64,000 nt of DNA. It comes from Holophagaceae bacterium (lineage in GTDB: Bacteria > Acidobacteriota > Holophagae > Holophagales > Holophagaceae). The notes below the pieces were generated by a model. The model did not search any database, was not told the DNA's origin, and was given only the letters and a program-made list of their open reading frames with translations. Below are positions 19,333 to 28,721 of this stretch, in pieces; position 1 is the first letter of the stretch, and the number at the start of each line of letters is the position of its first letter. The stretch spans positions 18,263-82,262 of the forward strand of contig WRHW01000004.1 of NCBI GenBank assembly GCA_009783055.1, in the 5' to 3' direction. A program made the translations under genes and the position numbers.

Positions 19333-19958
19333 CAGAAACAATTTTTTATCAGGAACCGAAGTGGCAAGATGGCGGAAATCTCCTTGGTGCCCTAGAGGCT
19401 CTTTTCTCTGCTACAGGCGAAATCCTCACGATGGATCGATTGCGTGAATTGACGGGTCTGGGTGAAGGAGTTATTCGTCAAGGGATCGAAGCTCTACAGG
19501 AACGATACCAACCACCAAAAGGTGTTCGACTGTTGGAAGTCGGAGGAGGATGGCGACTATCCATAGCAATCGAATACACTGACTTGGTATCAAAATTGGT
19601 GACAACCCTCCGCAAAGGTCGCCTGACATCTGCCCAAAGGGATATTTTGGCACTCATAGCCTACAGACAGCCAATAACGATACCTGAAATAAATGAATTT
19701 AGAGGTGTTACCTCCACATCTCATCAAATAAAGAGTCTTCTCGATAGAGAACTAATAATGCCAGTTGGACGCAAACATGTTGTTGGTAGGCCGATGATGT
19801 ATGCAACCACAACAGGATTTTTGTTGCGTTTTGGGCTTAGGGATTTACAAGATCTACCAAAGTTAGCAGATTTCGGAGAAAGCAACTTAGAGGCTAACGC
19901 ACTAACTCAGATAGAAAAAACCCTGCCAAATGATGGATTGTTCACTGGCAACTCCTAA
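19329..19958 (+). CDS. scpB: Segregation and condensation protein B
   Basis: A 209-residue kleisin-associated protein of the SMC-ScpAB condensin complex. It has two winged-helix domains. The N-terminal one is marked by LGALEALFSATGEILTMDRL, the second by QRDILALIAYRQPITIPEINEFRG, the most recognisable ScpB segment, followed by LLDRELI and a GRPMMYATT strand. The start overlaps the psd stop. scpA, commonly beside scpB, is not found in this window. Confidence 0.9.
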   Translation: MTETIFYQEPKWQDGGNLLGALEALFSATGEILTMDRLRELTGLGEGVIRQGIEALQERYQPPKGVRLLEVGGGWRLSIAIEYTDLVSKLVTTLRKGRLTSAQRDILALIAYRQPITIPEINEFRGVTSTSHQIKSLLDRELIMPVGRKHVVGRPMMYATTTGFLLRFGLRDLQDLPKLADFGESNLEANALTQIEKTLPNDGLFTGNS

Positions 19959-20050
19959 ATTTTGAGTGATTTAAGAACTCTGTGGGGATTTTGAAAATGG
20001 CTCACCATTACGTCCAAAAAATCCATTAATGCGCCATTTTTTATCTGTCC

Positions 20051-20566
20051 TTAACCATTCGCCGGGAAAGGATTGACAAAAACTCTTGTGGCAAGCTCAT
20101 TATCAAAAGTTAAGAGATCTCCTCTATTTTCGCGAATCAGCCTTAGTTTATCTAAAATGTCATTAACATTGGCCTCTTCTTCAACCTGCTCATTTGCAAA
20201 CCACATTACAAACTGATAGCATGCATGGTCGGATTCCTGCAAAGCTTGTGTAGCTATGGCATTAATGCTTTTTGTGATTTTTTGCTCATGGTCAAGAACC
20301 ATCTCAAAAAGCCCATAAACGCCATCGAAGGTCTTAGGAGGTTGCGCAATATCTGTAAATGATGGACTAGACCCGCGCTCAATAATGTACTCATATATAT
20401 GAGTACCATGGGCCAATTCTTCCTGTGCCTGCACGAAAAGCCAATGGGCTGTTCCTTTCAGACCCAATCTGGTGGCGAAAGCAGACATGCCAAGATATAG
20501 GTATGCCGAATAATACTCAGCATTTACTTGATTGCTTAATTCTTTTGCTAACTCAACACTCAGCAT
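20051..20566 (-). CDS. ftnA: Ferritin
   Basis: A 171-residue non-haem bacterial ferritin for cytoplasmic iron storage. Ferroxidase ligands are visible: Glu17 in NAEYYSAYLYL, Glu49/Glu50 and His53 in QEELAHGTHIYEY, and further acidic residues in NEQVEEEAN. The four-helix bundle length is standard, and the C-terminus (VNPFPANG) is short. Monocistronic. The spacing region 20567-20877 up to the divergent restriction enzyme must hold both promoters, but I could not pick out a convincing iron-responsive operator. Confidence 0.92.
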   Translation of the reverse strand: MLSVELAKELSNQVNAEYYSAYLYLGMSAFATRLGLKGTAHWLFVQAQEELAHGTHIYEYIIERGSSPSFTDIAQPPKTFDGVYGLFEMVLDHEQKITKSINAIATQALQESDHACYQFVMWFANEQVEEEANVNDILDKLRLIRENRGDLLTFDNELATRVFVNPFPANG

Positions 20567-20877
20567 GGTTAGTCACTCCCTCTCAATAGTTTATTTGAAA
20601 CACTGCCCCAACAATCCATAAAAAACTTTATCACATGGCTCTTCGTTCTGCATCACTAGGTATAGCAAAAATTAAATCGCCTTTCAGCTAGAAGTGATTT
20701 CAAAAACCTTTGTTTCATCTGAGTCTTTTCAAGAACCTCATCTGGTATTGAAATTACTTGTTGTCAAACTATAAAAAGCTAATTGCAATATTATCGAAGT
20801 CCCTAGCGTGATAGCGTAAACTTAATTAAGGGCAACCTAGTCTTGCTTTTAGTCATCACATTTTTTTACCCACCGAG
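20567..20877. other. Divergent intergenic region, 311 bp
   Basis: Lies between the starts of the ferritin gene (minus) and the restriction-modification gene (plus). It is AT-rich and should carry promoters for both. I see no coding sequence, no repeat of the families described elsewhere and no clear operator or terminator. Confidence 0.6.
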
Positions 20878-23800
20878 ATGAGCATGACCTCAACCAGAAA
20901 CCACGCGATTGAAATTACGGCTTACATAGCCGAGCTAAATCGCCAGTATGCATCCCCAAAGCCAACCGAGCACTCCTACCGCCCTGCACTGGCGCAGTTG
21001 CTCAAAGAATTGCTACCACAAGTGAACCCATCCAACGAACAGGGGCGAACAGAGTGTGGAGCCCCAGATTATGTATTACTTCGTCTCAAAGACAATATCC
21101 CCATAGCGTATATTGAGGCAAAAGACATAGGCGACCCAGACCTTAATGGGCAAAACAAAAACAAAGAGCAGTTTGACCGCTACAAGAACGCCCTAGACAG
21201 CATAATTTTCACCGACTACCTAGACTTCATATTCTGCAAACAGGGCAGTGTCGTTGAATCTGTCCGAGTTGGAGAAATTAATAACGGAAGGATTGCCCCC
21301 ATCAGGAATGCCTTCGACAAGTTTCAAAGCCTCATCGAAGCATTTGCCGAATCGAGCCCGCAGACAATCAAATCACCGGCCAGCCTCGCTAACATCATGG
21401 CCAACAAAGCCCGCTTGATGGCCAATGTCTTCGAGGAATCTCTTACAAAACTGAATGGTGACAGTACCCTAACAGGACAGATGACAGCTTTCAAAAGCTA
21501 TCTAATTCACGACATTTCAGCCAAGGAATTTGCAGACCTATACGCCCAGACTATTGCCTATGGCCTGTTTGCCGCCCGTATCCATGACACATCAATAGAC
21601 GCATTCAGCCGAAAGAGTGCCGCCGAACTCATACCCAAAACAAACCCCTTTTTGAGGAATCTTTTTCAGACAATCGCAGGTTTCGACCTTGACAGGAGTA
21701 TAAGCTGGATTGTTGACGACCTCGCACAAGCATTCAGGGCAACAGACATTAGTGCAGTGTTAGAAGGCATTGGACAAACATCAAAACATACCGACCCCCT
21801 AATCCATTTCTATGAAGACTTCTTGACAGCCTATGACCCAATGCTTAGAAAGAGTCGAGGGGTTTGGTACACCCCAAAGCCCGTGGTCAAGTTCATCGTT
21901 TCAGCAGTGGATGAAATACTTAAAACTGAATTCAAATTACCAAAAGGGCTTGCCGACAGCTCAAAAATCAGAATCAAACCTGACAAAAACACACAACTTG
22001 AAGTCCACAAAGTCCAAATACTAGACCCCGCCACGGGAACTGGGACATTCTTGGCCGAAACAGTAAGGCAAATTAATGAACAGTACAAAGACCAGGCTGG
22101 TGCATGGCAATCATATGTAGAGCAGAACCTCATTCCGCGACTAAATGCCTTCGAAATACTCATGGCACCATACGCTATGGCACACCTTAAATTGGATAGG
22201 CTTTTGGCAGAAACAGGATACATACATAAGGGGAATCAACGCCTGCGGATATTTCTGACAAATTCCTTGGAAGAACACCACCCAGACACAGGAACCCTCT
22301 TTGCTCAATTCCTTGCCAACGAAGCCAGGGAAGCCAACAGTGTAAAAAAGAACTGCCCAGTGATGGTCATCATGGGTAACCCGCCGTATTCAATTAGTAC
22401 TAGCAACAAAGGGGAATGGATAAATAACCAATTACAGGATTACAAAAAAGGACTAAACGAAAAGAACATCCAGCCCCTTTCTGACGATTTCATCAAATTT
22501 ATACGTTTGGGGCAATATTACATAGAAAAGAACGGCGAAGGAATATTGGCTTACATCTCCAACAATAGCTTTATTGATGGGCTGATCCACCGCCAGATGC
22601 GGAAGAGCCTGCTCGAAGTATTCGATAAAATCTATATCCTTGACCTGCATGGCAACGCAAAGAGAAAAGAAACCTCCCCTGATGGTAGTAAAGACGAAAA
22701 CGTATTTGACATACAGCAGGGTGTTTCGATTAACATTTTTGTTAAGACCAACACAAAAACCAACAAGAAAGCCCATTCTGCCCGCGTCTTTCACTATGAC
22801 TTGTTCGGCAAGCGTGACGAAAAATACAGTTTTTTGAGCAACACATCCCTTGATAAAGTACCTTGGTCTGAACTTGCCTTAAAGGATGACAGGTACTTTT
22901 TTGTGCCAAAAGATTTTGAACTGAAAGATGAATATGAAGCGGGATTCAAGATTGATGAATTGTTCCCTGTCAATTCAAGTGGAGTTACTACGCATGATGA
23001 TTCTAATTTAGTAAACTTTGATCCTTTTGACAAAAACAATCACCAATACGCATACCGGCCATTTGACATTCGCAATATCAACTATGACCTGAAAAAAGTC
23101 GTGAGGCATAGGTACTCTGTAATGAAAAACTTTATCCTTGGCTCAAATATTGGGTTAGTGATTTCAAGGCAAACGACTACGAATACTTGGTCGCATGTTC
23201 AAATAATCAAAGAAATAAACGATAGAAGAATCCACTATAGCAACAAAGGCGCACCAGTATCATGCCCGTTATTTCTGTATTCTGACCATAATGTTGGATT
23301 CCGCATACCTAACCTAAACATAGAGATAGTCAACAAAATAGCTCAAATCATCAAACTCGGATTTGAACCCGAAAAGAGTAGCAACAAAAACAAATTTGCC
23401 CCAATAGACATACTGGACTACGTCTACGCAGTGTTGCACTCCCCAAGCTACCGCAATAAATACAAAGAGTTTCTTAAAATTGACTTCCCCCGCGTGCCAT
23501 ATCCCACTTCTGCAACCCAGTTCCACCACTTGGCAAAATTTGGTTCTGAACTGCGCCTGTTGCATTTAATGGATCATCCAGAACTTCAAAAAATCATTCG
23601 CGACTATCCATTCCCCATGTCTGGCGATAACATGGTTGACAGACTGCGTTGGGAAGCATCAATAGACAGTTCTACTGGCAAAGTCTGGATAAACAACACC
23701 CAGTACTTCGACAAAGTACCATTGACAGTTTGGGAGTTCTACATTGGTGGCTACCGACCAGCCCAGAAATGGCTAAAAGACCGCAAAGGGCGCAGGCTTG

Positions 23801-23883
23801 CCTTTGAGGATATAGAACACTACCAGAAAATAATTACAGCTCTGGAAAAGACTGATGAAATAATGAGAAAAATTGACGAGTAA
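20878..23883 (+). CDS. Single-chain restriction-modification enzyme (Type IIG-like)
   Basis: A 1001-residue fusion of nuclease, N6-adenine methyltransferase and target recognition. Near the N-terminus APDYVLL and AYIEAKD give a PD-(D/E)xK nuclease signature (Asp64, Glu80, Lys82). The methyltransferase core has motif I as DPATGTGTFL (383-392) and motif IV as NPPY (501-504). A long helical segment (190-310) sits between them and a target-recognition region fills about 640-980. No helicase motifs are present, so it is not a Type ISP or Type I enzyme. It would methylate the host site and cut unmodified DNA. It stands alone, and its codons look more C-rich than its neighbours', suggesting acquisition by transfer. 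Confidence 0.85.
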   Translation: MSMTSTRNHAIEITAYIAELNRQYASPKPTEHSYRPALAQLLKELLPQVNPSNEQGRTECGAPDYVLLRLKDNIPIAYIEAKDIGDPDLNGQNKNKEQFDRYKNALDSIIFTDYLDFIFCKQGSVVESVRVGEINNGRIAPIRNAFDKFQSLIEAFAESSPQTIKSPASLANIMANKARLMANVFEESLTKLNGDSTLTGQMTAFKSYLIHDISAKEFADLYAQTIAYGLFAARIHDTSIDAFSRKSAAELIPKTNPFLRNLFQTIAGFDLDRSISWIVDDLAQAFRATDISAVLEGIGQTSKHTDPLIHFYEDFLTAYDPMLRKSRGVWYTPKPVVKFIVSAVDEILKTEFKLPKGLADSSKIRIKPDKNTQLEVHKVQILDPATGTGTFLAETVRQINEQYKDQAGAWQSYVEQNLIPRLNAFEILMAPYAMAHLKLDRLLAETGYIHKGNQRLRIFLTNSLEEHHPDTGTLFAQFLANEAREANSVKKNCPVMVIMGNPPYSISTSNKGEWINNQLQDYKKGLNEKNIQPLSDDFIKFIRLGQYYIEKNGEGILAYISNNSFIDGLIHRQMRKSLLEVFDKIYILDLHGNAKRKETSPDGSKDENVFDIQQGVSINIFVKTNTKTNKKAHSARVFHYDLFGKRDEKYSFLSNTSLDKVPWSELALKDDRYFFVPKDFELKDEYEAGFKIDELFPVNSSGVTTHDDSNLVNFDPFDKNNHQYAYRPFDIRNINYDLKKVVRHRYSVMKNFILGSNIGLVISRQTTTNTWSHVQIIKEINDRRIHYSNKGAPVSCPLFLYSDHNVGFRIPNLNIEIVNKIAQIIKLGFEPEKSSNKNKFAPIDILDYVYAVLHSPSYRNKYKEFLKIDFPRVPYPTSATQFHHLAKFGSELRLLHLMDHPELQKIIRDYPFPMSGDNMVDRLRWEASIDSSTGKVWINNTQYFDKVPLTVWEFYIGGYRPAQKWLKDRKGRRLAFEDIEHYQKIITALEKTDEIMRKIDE

Positions 23884-23974
23884 ACATAGCAATATTATTC
23901 GACATGGGCTATGATTCTACCCAAAGATGGGAACAAATGTAGTATACTATCCTAAAGAGTGTCAAGGAGATACG

Positions 23975-25150
23975 ATGAAATTTACAATAAAGCCGATAAT
24001 ACTCGCTCTTCTCCTGTTTCCATTATCCATCGTGGCCCAGGAGTCACAGCTAGTTGTTACCCACGGTCCTTACCTGCAGGAGCTTTCTGTTGATGGAGTC
24101 ACCGTGCTTTGGACTACCAACAGTCCCTGCGTTGGCCGGGTGGAGTATGGCTCGGGCGAATCGTTCCAGATGGCTCAATCCGTGCGCCATGGACTGGTCA
24201 ATGCAAATACTACCAATCACGCTGTGAGGATCACAGGGCTAAAGCCAGGGCAAAAATATCAGTACCGCTTGGTCAGTACAGATATAGTCAAATTCGGCGC
24301 ATATAATACAACCCTAGGGAAAACAGATACTAGTCCGACCTACTCCTTTTCCACCTTGAATCCAATACCTTCAGAATTTTCATTTGTTGTCACGCAGGAT
24401 ATTCATAGTCAGGCCGAAAAATATACGTCATTGCTGGACAAAGTGAATGTTGAGACTGCAGAGTTTGTAGTACTGAACGGAGACATAGACAACGACCCAA
24501 TAGAAGAATCACAAATATATTCAGGTCATTTAGATATTTCTGTCCAGAGATTCGCAAAGGAAAAGCCATTTTTGTTAGTTACAGGAAACCATGAAACCCG
24601 TGGGGCCTTTGCGCGCAAGTTGTTCGATCTATACCCCCACACATCTGGTCGCCAGTATTACAGCTTTGTCCATGGCGGAGTGTATTTCATGATATTGGCC
24701 TCCGGCGAGGACAAACCAGATGACCATCCTGTATATGCAGGATTAAATGCCTTCGATGATTATCGTGCAGAGCAGGCCGCATGGATAGCACAGGAACTGC
24801 AAAGCAGAGCGGCGATGTCAGCGCGCTATCGCATAGTTTTCACTCACATTCCGGCCTATATTGACTTCAAAGAAGCAGAGGGGAGAACAAGCCAAGGCTA
24901 TACAGTGGCCAAATTGCGTGAAATCTGGGCACCACTCTTTATAAGCGGCAAGGTCGATTTAGTCATATCTGGCCATAACCATCGTCATTCTTGGGGTGCA
25001 CCAAATCCAGACAAAGGTGACTATGCCTTATTGATTGGTTCCAATCAGGAAATCGAAACTATCAAAATTAAAGAAAATGCTATAGAAATTGAAGTCCAAA
25101 GCCTAGCAGGCGACAGCAAAAATTATCAGGTACCTAGACGGATACAATAG
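23975..25150 (+). CDS. Secreted purple-acid-phosphatase-like metallophosphoesterase
   Basis: A 391-residue exported enzyme. The signal peptide is MKFTIKPIIL to SIVAQ. A fibronectin-III-like N-terminal domain (residues about 25-125, including VTVLWTTNSPC) precedes a calcineurin-like phosphoesterase domain. Its metal-binding motifs are in order: TQDIHSQ, NGDIDND, GNHET, FTHIP and SGHNHRH. It should hydrolyse phosphomonoesters or diesters outside the cytoplasmic membrane. ATG 23975 follows AAGGAG at 5 bases; the frame is open from 23927 but has no export signal there. Substrate unknown. Confidence 0.87.
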   Translation: MKFTIKPIILALLLFPLSIVAQESQLVVTHGPYLQELSVDGVTVLWTTNSPCVGRVEYGSGESFQMAQSVRHGLVNANTTNHAVRITGLKPGQKYQYRLVSTDIVKFGAYNTTLGKTDTSPTYSFSTLNPIPSEFSFVVTQDIHSQAEKYTSLLDKVNVETAEFVVLNGDIDNDPIEESQIYSGHLDISVQRFAKEKPFLLVTGNHETRGAFARKLFDLYPHTSGRQYYSFVHGGVYFMILASGEDKPDDHPVYAGLNAFDDYRAEQAAWIAQELQSRAAMSARYRIVFTHIPAYIDFKEAEGRTSQGYTVAKLREIWAPLFISGKVDLVISGHNHRHSWGAPNPDKGDYALLIGSNQEIETIKIKENAIEIEVQSLAGDSKNYQVPRRIQ

Positions 25151-25194
25151 TATTCATGTTGGAAGTAAAGGAGCAACTGGAGTGAGCAAAGCAT

Positions 25195-25231
25195 CATACC
25201 GAGTGCGATCTTTTGTTCGCTACTCGGTATG
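25195..25231. repeat. Palindrome, diverged member of the ATACC...GGTAT family
   Basis: CATACCGAGT at 25195-25204 pairs with ACTCGGTATG at 25222-25231, and GCGA at 25205-25208 pairs with TCGC at 25217-25220, leaving one bulged T. It has the ends of the ATACCAAGTTGC palindromes near 41.5, 54.6-55.7 and 63.9 kb with paired base changes that keep the stem. It lies about 45 bases after the phosphoesterase stop and could act as a transcript end, but no T-run follows. Confidence 0.6.
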
Positions 25232-25331
25232 AGTCAATTTCAGCACCCTGAGGGTTTAGGAAATGACAAAATATTTAGCTACAATAAACTAATAGTCCGA
25301 TTTGACGTATCCTAGTACTAAAGGTGGACTC

Positions 25332-26321
25332 ATGCGAACCATTTGGATAGTGCTTCTACTTTCCGTTGCAATAGTTAGTTGCAGGGACATGCAACCCAAA
25401 GCTCAGGACTGGGTGGTTTCTGCACCAGAGAAAACTGCCGTTGGCGTTTCGTGCCATCTGGGATGGATTTTGGAAAGGCCAGACCTACGCAAATTGATTG
25501 CAAACCATCCTCTTTTCGACCAAGCACTAGAGCTATTTTTAGATAGAGCGCAAATTGATCCTTCTTCTGAAACTGGTAGGGTTTCAGCTTATGTGATAAA
25601 AATTCCAGACATTAATAGCACCAACCAGTCGGCTGATTCGTTGCGTGATATGGCACTGATACAAATAGCAGGCTTTAGAGACCCAAAGGCGATTCAGCGA
25701 GTAGTAGTGGAATCATTTCCACCGGAAGGAAGTTTGAAGATAGGAAATCGCGAATATCCATTATTTGTTGTATTAGATTTCAACCGCGTTCAGGCTCGCA
25801 TTTTTTCGGACAGTGATGGCAGATTGTGGATAGGAGACCTTTCTGGCCTTCAAGAGCTTGCCAGAAGGCGAAACCTTGGAGAAGGCAGTTCAATTTCACA
25901 AGCATTCGAGTGGGTAGCACCTGCAGGGGTGTTGCAGGGGTTTGTGCAACCAGAGCTAATACCACGGGACACCTTTTCAGGTTTTTCTGATTTTGCACTG
26001 GAGGGAATACATGGACTTGCATGGGCAGTCTCTCCTTCGAAAAAGGATGAAAAATTAATTGACCTAGATTTAGTGGTTACAGGCACAGGAGAGTCAATTT
26101 CAAAACTAAAGCCCTGGATGCAACGGCTTATTGCTTTGGCTTCCTCTCTCTCAGGTAATGGCGCAAGGCAACCAGATACAATTCAGGAAAATAATCGGTT
26201 GGGCATTAGATGCCAATTTCAGCAAGATCAGCTAGGCAATGCTCTGAGTCTGATAAATTTACAGGAAATTGTTCGTATTCCGATAGATGGGGCTTTTTCG
26301 GCTCCTCCTAAATCTAAATGA
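25332..26321 (+). CDS. Putative lipoprotein, first gene of an ECF sigma operon
   Basis: A 329-residue protein from ATG 25332, preceded by AAGGTGGA. The N-terminus MRTIWIVLLL to AIVSC is a lipoprotein signal with the modified Cys at about residue 17. The rest is a globular alpha/beta pattern I do not recognise. The gene overlaps the sigma factor start by four bases (ATGA), so it is probably co-translated with it. This places it with an envelope-sensing sigma factor, but whether it is the sensor or a target is unknown. Confidence 0.7.
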   Translation: MRTIWIVLLLSVAIVSCRDMQPKAQDWVVSAPEKTAVGVSCHLGWILERPDLRKLIANHPLFDQALELFLDRAQIDPSSETGRVSAYVIKIPDINSTNQSADSLRDMALIQIAGFRDPKAIQRVVVESFPPEGSLKIGNREYPLFVVLDFNRVQARIFSDSDGRLWIGDLSGLQELARRRNLGEGSSISQAFEWVAPAGVLQGFVQPELIPRDTFSGFSDFALEGIHGLAWAVSPSKKDEKLIDLDLVVTGTGESISKLKPWMQRLIALASSLSGNGARQPDTIQENNRLGIRCQFQQDQLGNALSLINLQEIVRIPIDGAFSAPPKSK

Positions 26322-26899
26322 ACTCAGAACGATTTGAGCCACTTTCCAGCGCAAGCCCTGAATTTTGGATGGAACAACTAAAAGAGGGCAAAGAGGAGGC
26401 TCTTGCCCACCTGATGACTCGTTTTGAACGCCCGGTTTTTTCTTTTTTACACAAAAAGCTGAGAGGTGAGATCGGCGTAGTGCAAGAACTTACTCAGGAA
26501 GTATTTTTGAAGTGCCTCCAAAATTGCCACCGCTTTGAATCAGGACGTCCAGTTGCGGCATGGCTTTTTACATTGGCGGCTAATACAGCGACTGACCACT
26601 TGCGTAAAAGAGGTAGGGAGTTACAAACCCCTGAGACCTTTGACTTACCAGATCCCATTCAGGTCTCACCTTGGGATCAAATAGACCAGCATCGCAAGCT
26701 CGACTCCCTTCGTGCAAGCCTGGAGGAGTTGACACATCGGCAACGTGCTATGGTGGTGGCCTATTACATAAATGAGCGCCCCATCAGAAATATTGCTGAG
26801 GATTTTGGATGCGCAGAAGGGACTGTAAAAGCTACACTTTTTCAAAGCCTTGTTAAACTTCGCAAATCGTTAGGGTATAGCCATGAACCCCAAACATAA
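26318..26899 (+). CDS. ECF-type RNA polymerase sigma factor
   Basis: A 193-residue sigma-70 family protein with regions 2 and 4 only. Region 2 is seen in LTQEVFLKCLQNCHRFESGRP with AWLFTLAANTATDHLRKR. Region 4 is RQRAMVVAYYINERPIRNIAEDFGCAEGTVK, a helix-turn-helix that reads the -35 element. It directs RNA polymerase to a dedicated regulon, commonly including its own operon. It overlaps both the upstream lipoprotein gene (4 bases) and the downstream membrane protein (17 bases). ECF group cannot be assigned here. Confidence 0.92.
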   Translation: MNSERFEPLSSASPEFWMEQLKEGKEEALAHLMTRFERPVFSFLHKKLRGEIGVVQELTQEVFLKCLQNCHRFESGRPVAAWLFTLAANTATDHLRKRGRELQTPETFDLPDPIQVSPWDQIDQHRKLDSLRASLEELTHRQRAMVVAYYINERPIRNIAEDFGCAEGTVKATLFQSLVKLRKSLGYSHEPQT

Positions 26900-27620
26900 C
26901 CACATAGAAACCGACGGTAGCCAGTCTAGTAGCTTCATGGCTTCTGGGGATACTGTCCAGCACCATGAATTGGATGATTCCATTGCATTCGATCTATTAG
27001 AAAGTCCCCAAAATTGGCCAAATGACCCTGTTTTACAGGCAGAGTATGCTGAGTTGTTGGAAATCCACTTAGCCATCCAGGCACATGCTGATGACTTGAC
27101 AACTGCTTTGGTGAACGCAAAAGGGTTTAAGCGATTCATTTCTGGGTGGCTTTTGGCTGTAGCGGCCATTGCAGTTGCTATTTTACCTGCCACATTTGCT
27201 GTTAATCATGTAAAAGAAAATCGTCGTATGCAGGCTAGGGGGGGTGTGGTAGAGGTTTCAATTCAAAAGCGTCTCCAAGCAAAACTCTGGTCAGATTTCT
27301 TTGGTGATTCTTTGGATTTATTGAGACAAGTCAAAATTCCAGCAAAGTATTGTGACCCATCCCATGAGGATCGAAGTTTTGAAGTTGAGCAGGCAAGAAA
27401 ACTTTATGCAATAGGACGCTCGTTGTCATTTGATAGTTTAGATGACCCCGAAGTATTGGAAGCAGGAAGAAACTTGCAAAACTGGCTAACGGAAGTTTCT
27501 GCTAACGATAGTTGCATCACTCTTGAACGCAGTATCGAATTATTAGACCTTGCCCAGCGAATGGATCTGGAAGTAAAAACTACCAAACTCAGCTATAGAT
27601 TAAAGGAGATTGAGTCATGA
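26883..27620 (+). CDS. Single-span membrane protein, candidate anti-sigma factor
   Basis: A 245-residue protein coded directly after and overlapping the ECF sigma gene, the usual place of an anti-sigma factor. A hydrophilic N-terminal region of about 85 residues would be cytoplasmic. A transmembrane helix follows (GWLLAVAAIAVAILPATFA, residues about 88-106), then a helical extracytoplasmic part. The HxxxCxxC zinc anti-sigma motif is absent, so the call rests on position and topology. It overlaps the next gene by four bases. Confidence 0.62.
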   Translation: MNPKHNHIETDGSQSSSFMASGDTVQHHELDDSIAFDLLESPQNWPNDPVLQAEYAELLEIHLAIQAHADDLTTALVNAKGFKRFISGWLLAVAAIAVAILPATFAVNHVKENRRMQARGGVVEVSIQKRLQAKLWSDFFGDSLDLLRQVKIPAKYCDPSHEDRSFEVEQARKLYAIGRSLSFDSLDDPEVLEAGRNLQNWLTEVSANDSCITLERSIELLDLAQRMDLEVKTTKLSYRLKEIES

Positions 27621-28507
27621 GGCCCGTCACCCTTGTATCTATCTATCTCTTGTTAGCATGTGGAACTGCGTTTTCGCTACACTCTGCAGAGGTGAAATCA
27701 TACTCTGATGCATGGTTTTTGACCAAAAAAGCACTAATGAAAACCAAGCAACAAGCAAATCAGCAGACCAGAGAATCTACATTGCTATCCACCGCACGTA
27801 GACTACGATTACAGGGCAAGTATTCAGATGCGGCGGGTGTATACAGTACTTTTATTAAGGATTTTCCTAATAGTTCAAAGCTATACGAGGCAAGGTTTTG
27901 GTGTGCAAAATCCCTTTTCGCTGACGAAAAATGGGACGAGGCGGCCAGTGCTTTTTCAGTTTTTCTCAGTAACCACTCCGACCAGCGCACCTATTCGCAA
28001 CAAGCCAAAGAGGATAGAATCTATTGCTGGAAAACACTATACAACAAAAACCCCAAAGCAGTTATTGGTTTGGTAGAAGCACTAAAAGACCCAAATGAAG
28101 ACATTCGCATCTTTGCCGCCCTTGCATTGGCAGAAAATCAAAATGGTGCAGGCCGGCAAGTGCTGGAACAGGGCACTGAGCATGCAAGGTTTAGCGATCA
28201 ATGCAATCTTGGGCTTTGGAAGCTGGGATTAGGGAGAAAACCAGGCGATAGGTCTTCAAATGTGGCTCGCATTATAGTTATCAAGGTCAAAACTGAAGAG
28301 GACAGTTTTGTGAGCAGAATACCCTTAAATTTCATCACTTTCATTGAAAAAAATCTACCAAAGGAGGCGCGGGAACAAATGGCTCAAAATGGAATATCTG
28401 ACATCTCTGAATTAACAAAACTGGCAACCAACGCTACAAAAGGCACAGTGTTGTTCAAATATATAGGAGACAAAGGAAAAACCAGCGTGATCATCTCAGT
28501 CGAATAA
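27617..28507 (+). CDS. Secreted TPR/HEAT-type protein (YbgF/BamD-like repeats)
   Basis: A 296-residue exported protein with a signal peptide (about residues 1-24). Residues 50-130 hold TPR units of the YbgF/BamD type (GKYSDAAGVYSTFIKDFPNS, then DEKWDEAASAFSVFLSNH). Residues 145-190 look like a HEAT repeat (ALKDPNEDIRIFAALALAE). Both repeat types make protein contact surfaces. It ends the ECF operon and its start overlaps the membrane protein stop. It may couple envelope state to the sigma factor; that is inference from context. Confidence 0.7.
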   Translation: MRPVTLVSIYLLLACGTAFSLHSAEVKSYSDAWFLTKKALMKTKQQANQQTRESTLLSTARRLRLQGKYSDAAGVYSTFIKDFPNSSKLYEARFWCAKSLFADEKWDEAASAFSVFLSNHSDQRTYSQQAKEDRIYCWKTLYNKNPKAVIGLVEALKDPNEDIRIFAALALAENQNGAGRQVLEQGTEHARFSDQCNLGLWKLGLGRKPGDRSSNVARIIVIKVKTEEDSFVSRIPLNFITFIEKNLPKEAREQMAQNGISDISELTKLATNATKGTVLFKYIGDKGKTSVIISVE

Positions 28508-28565
28508 AATTTCTTTAGCAAGATTCCCATTTGTGGGTGAGGTAAATGAGAACCGCTATATTATT

Positions 28566-28707
28566 GAGTTAATTTCAAAACTGGATTTTTTTTCAGTTTT
28601 GAAGTCCAACGGAGTTGACTAGGCTGTGCCATAATAAAGCCGTACACGGCTTTGACGTGGACGGCCCAATGGAGGCACAGACGTAACAACGGGCTTTGCA
28701 ATTACCC
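28566..28707 (+). repeat. Structured intergenic repeat, copy 2 (possible RNA element)
   Basis: Near-identical to 41-180. The outer stem CTGTGCC (28624-28630) with GGCACAG (28674-28680) is unchanged. The inner helix GCCG(28639-28642)/CGGC(28662-28665) and CACG(28645-28648)/CGTG(28656-28659) is kept, while the internal loop changes from GA/GA to TA/GA and the hairpin loop starts G instead of A. The 5' stem 28573-28584/28590-28602 survives with wobble pairing. Substitutions fall mainly in loops. It ends 15 bases before the DUF512 gene start, so it would sit in that gene's 5' leader. Confidence 0.7.
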
Positions 28708-28721
28708 TTATTGAACAAAAA

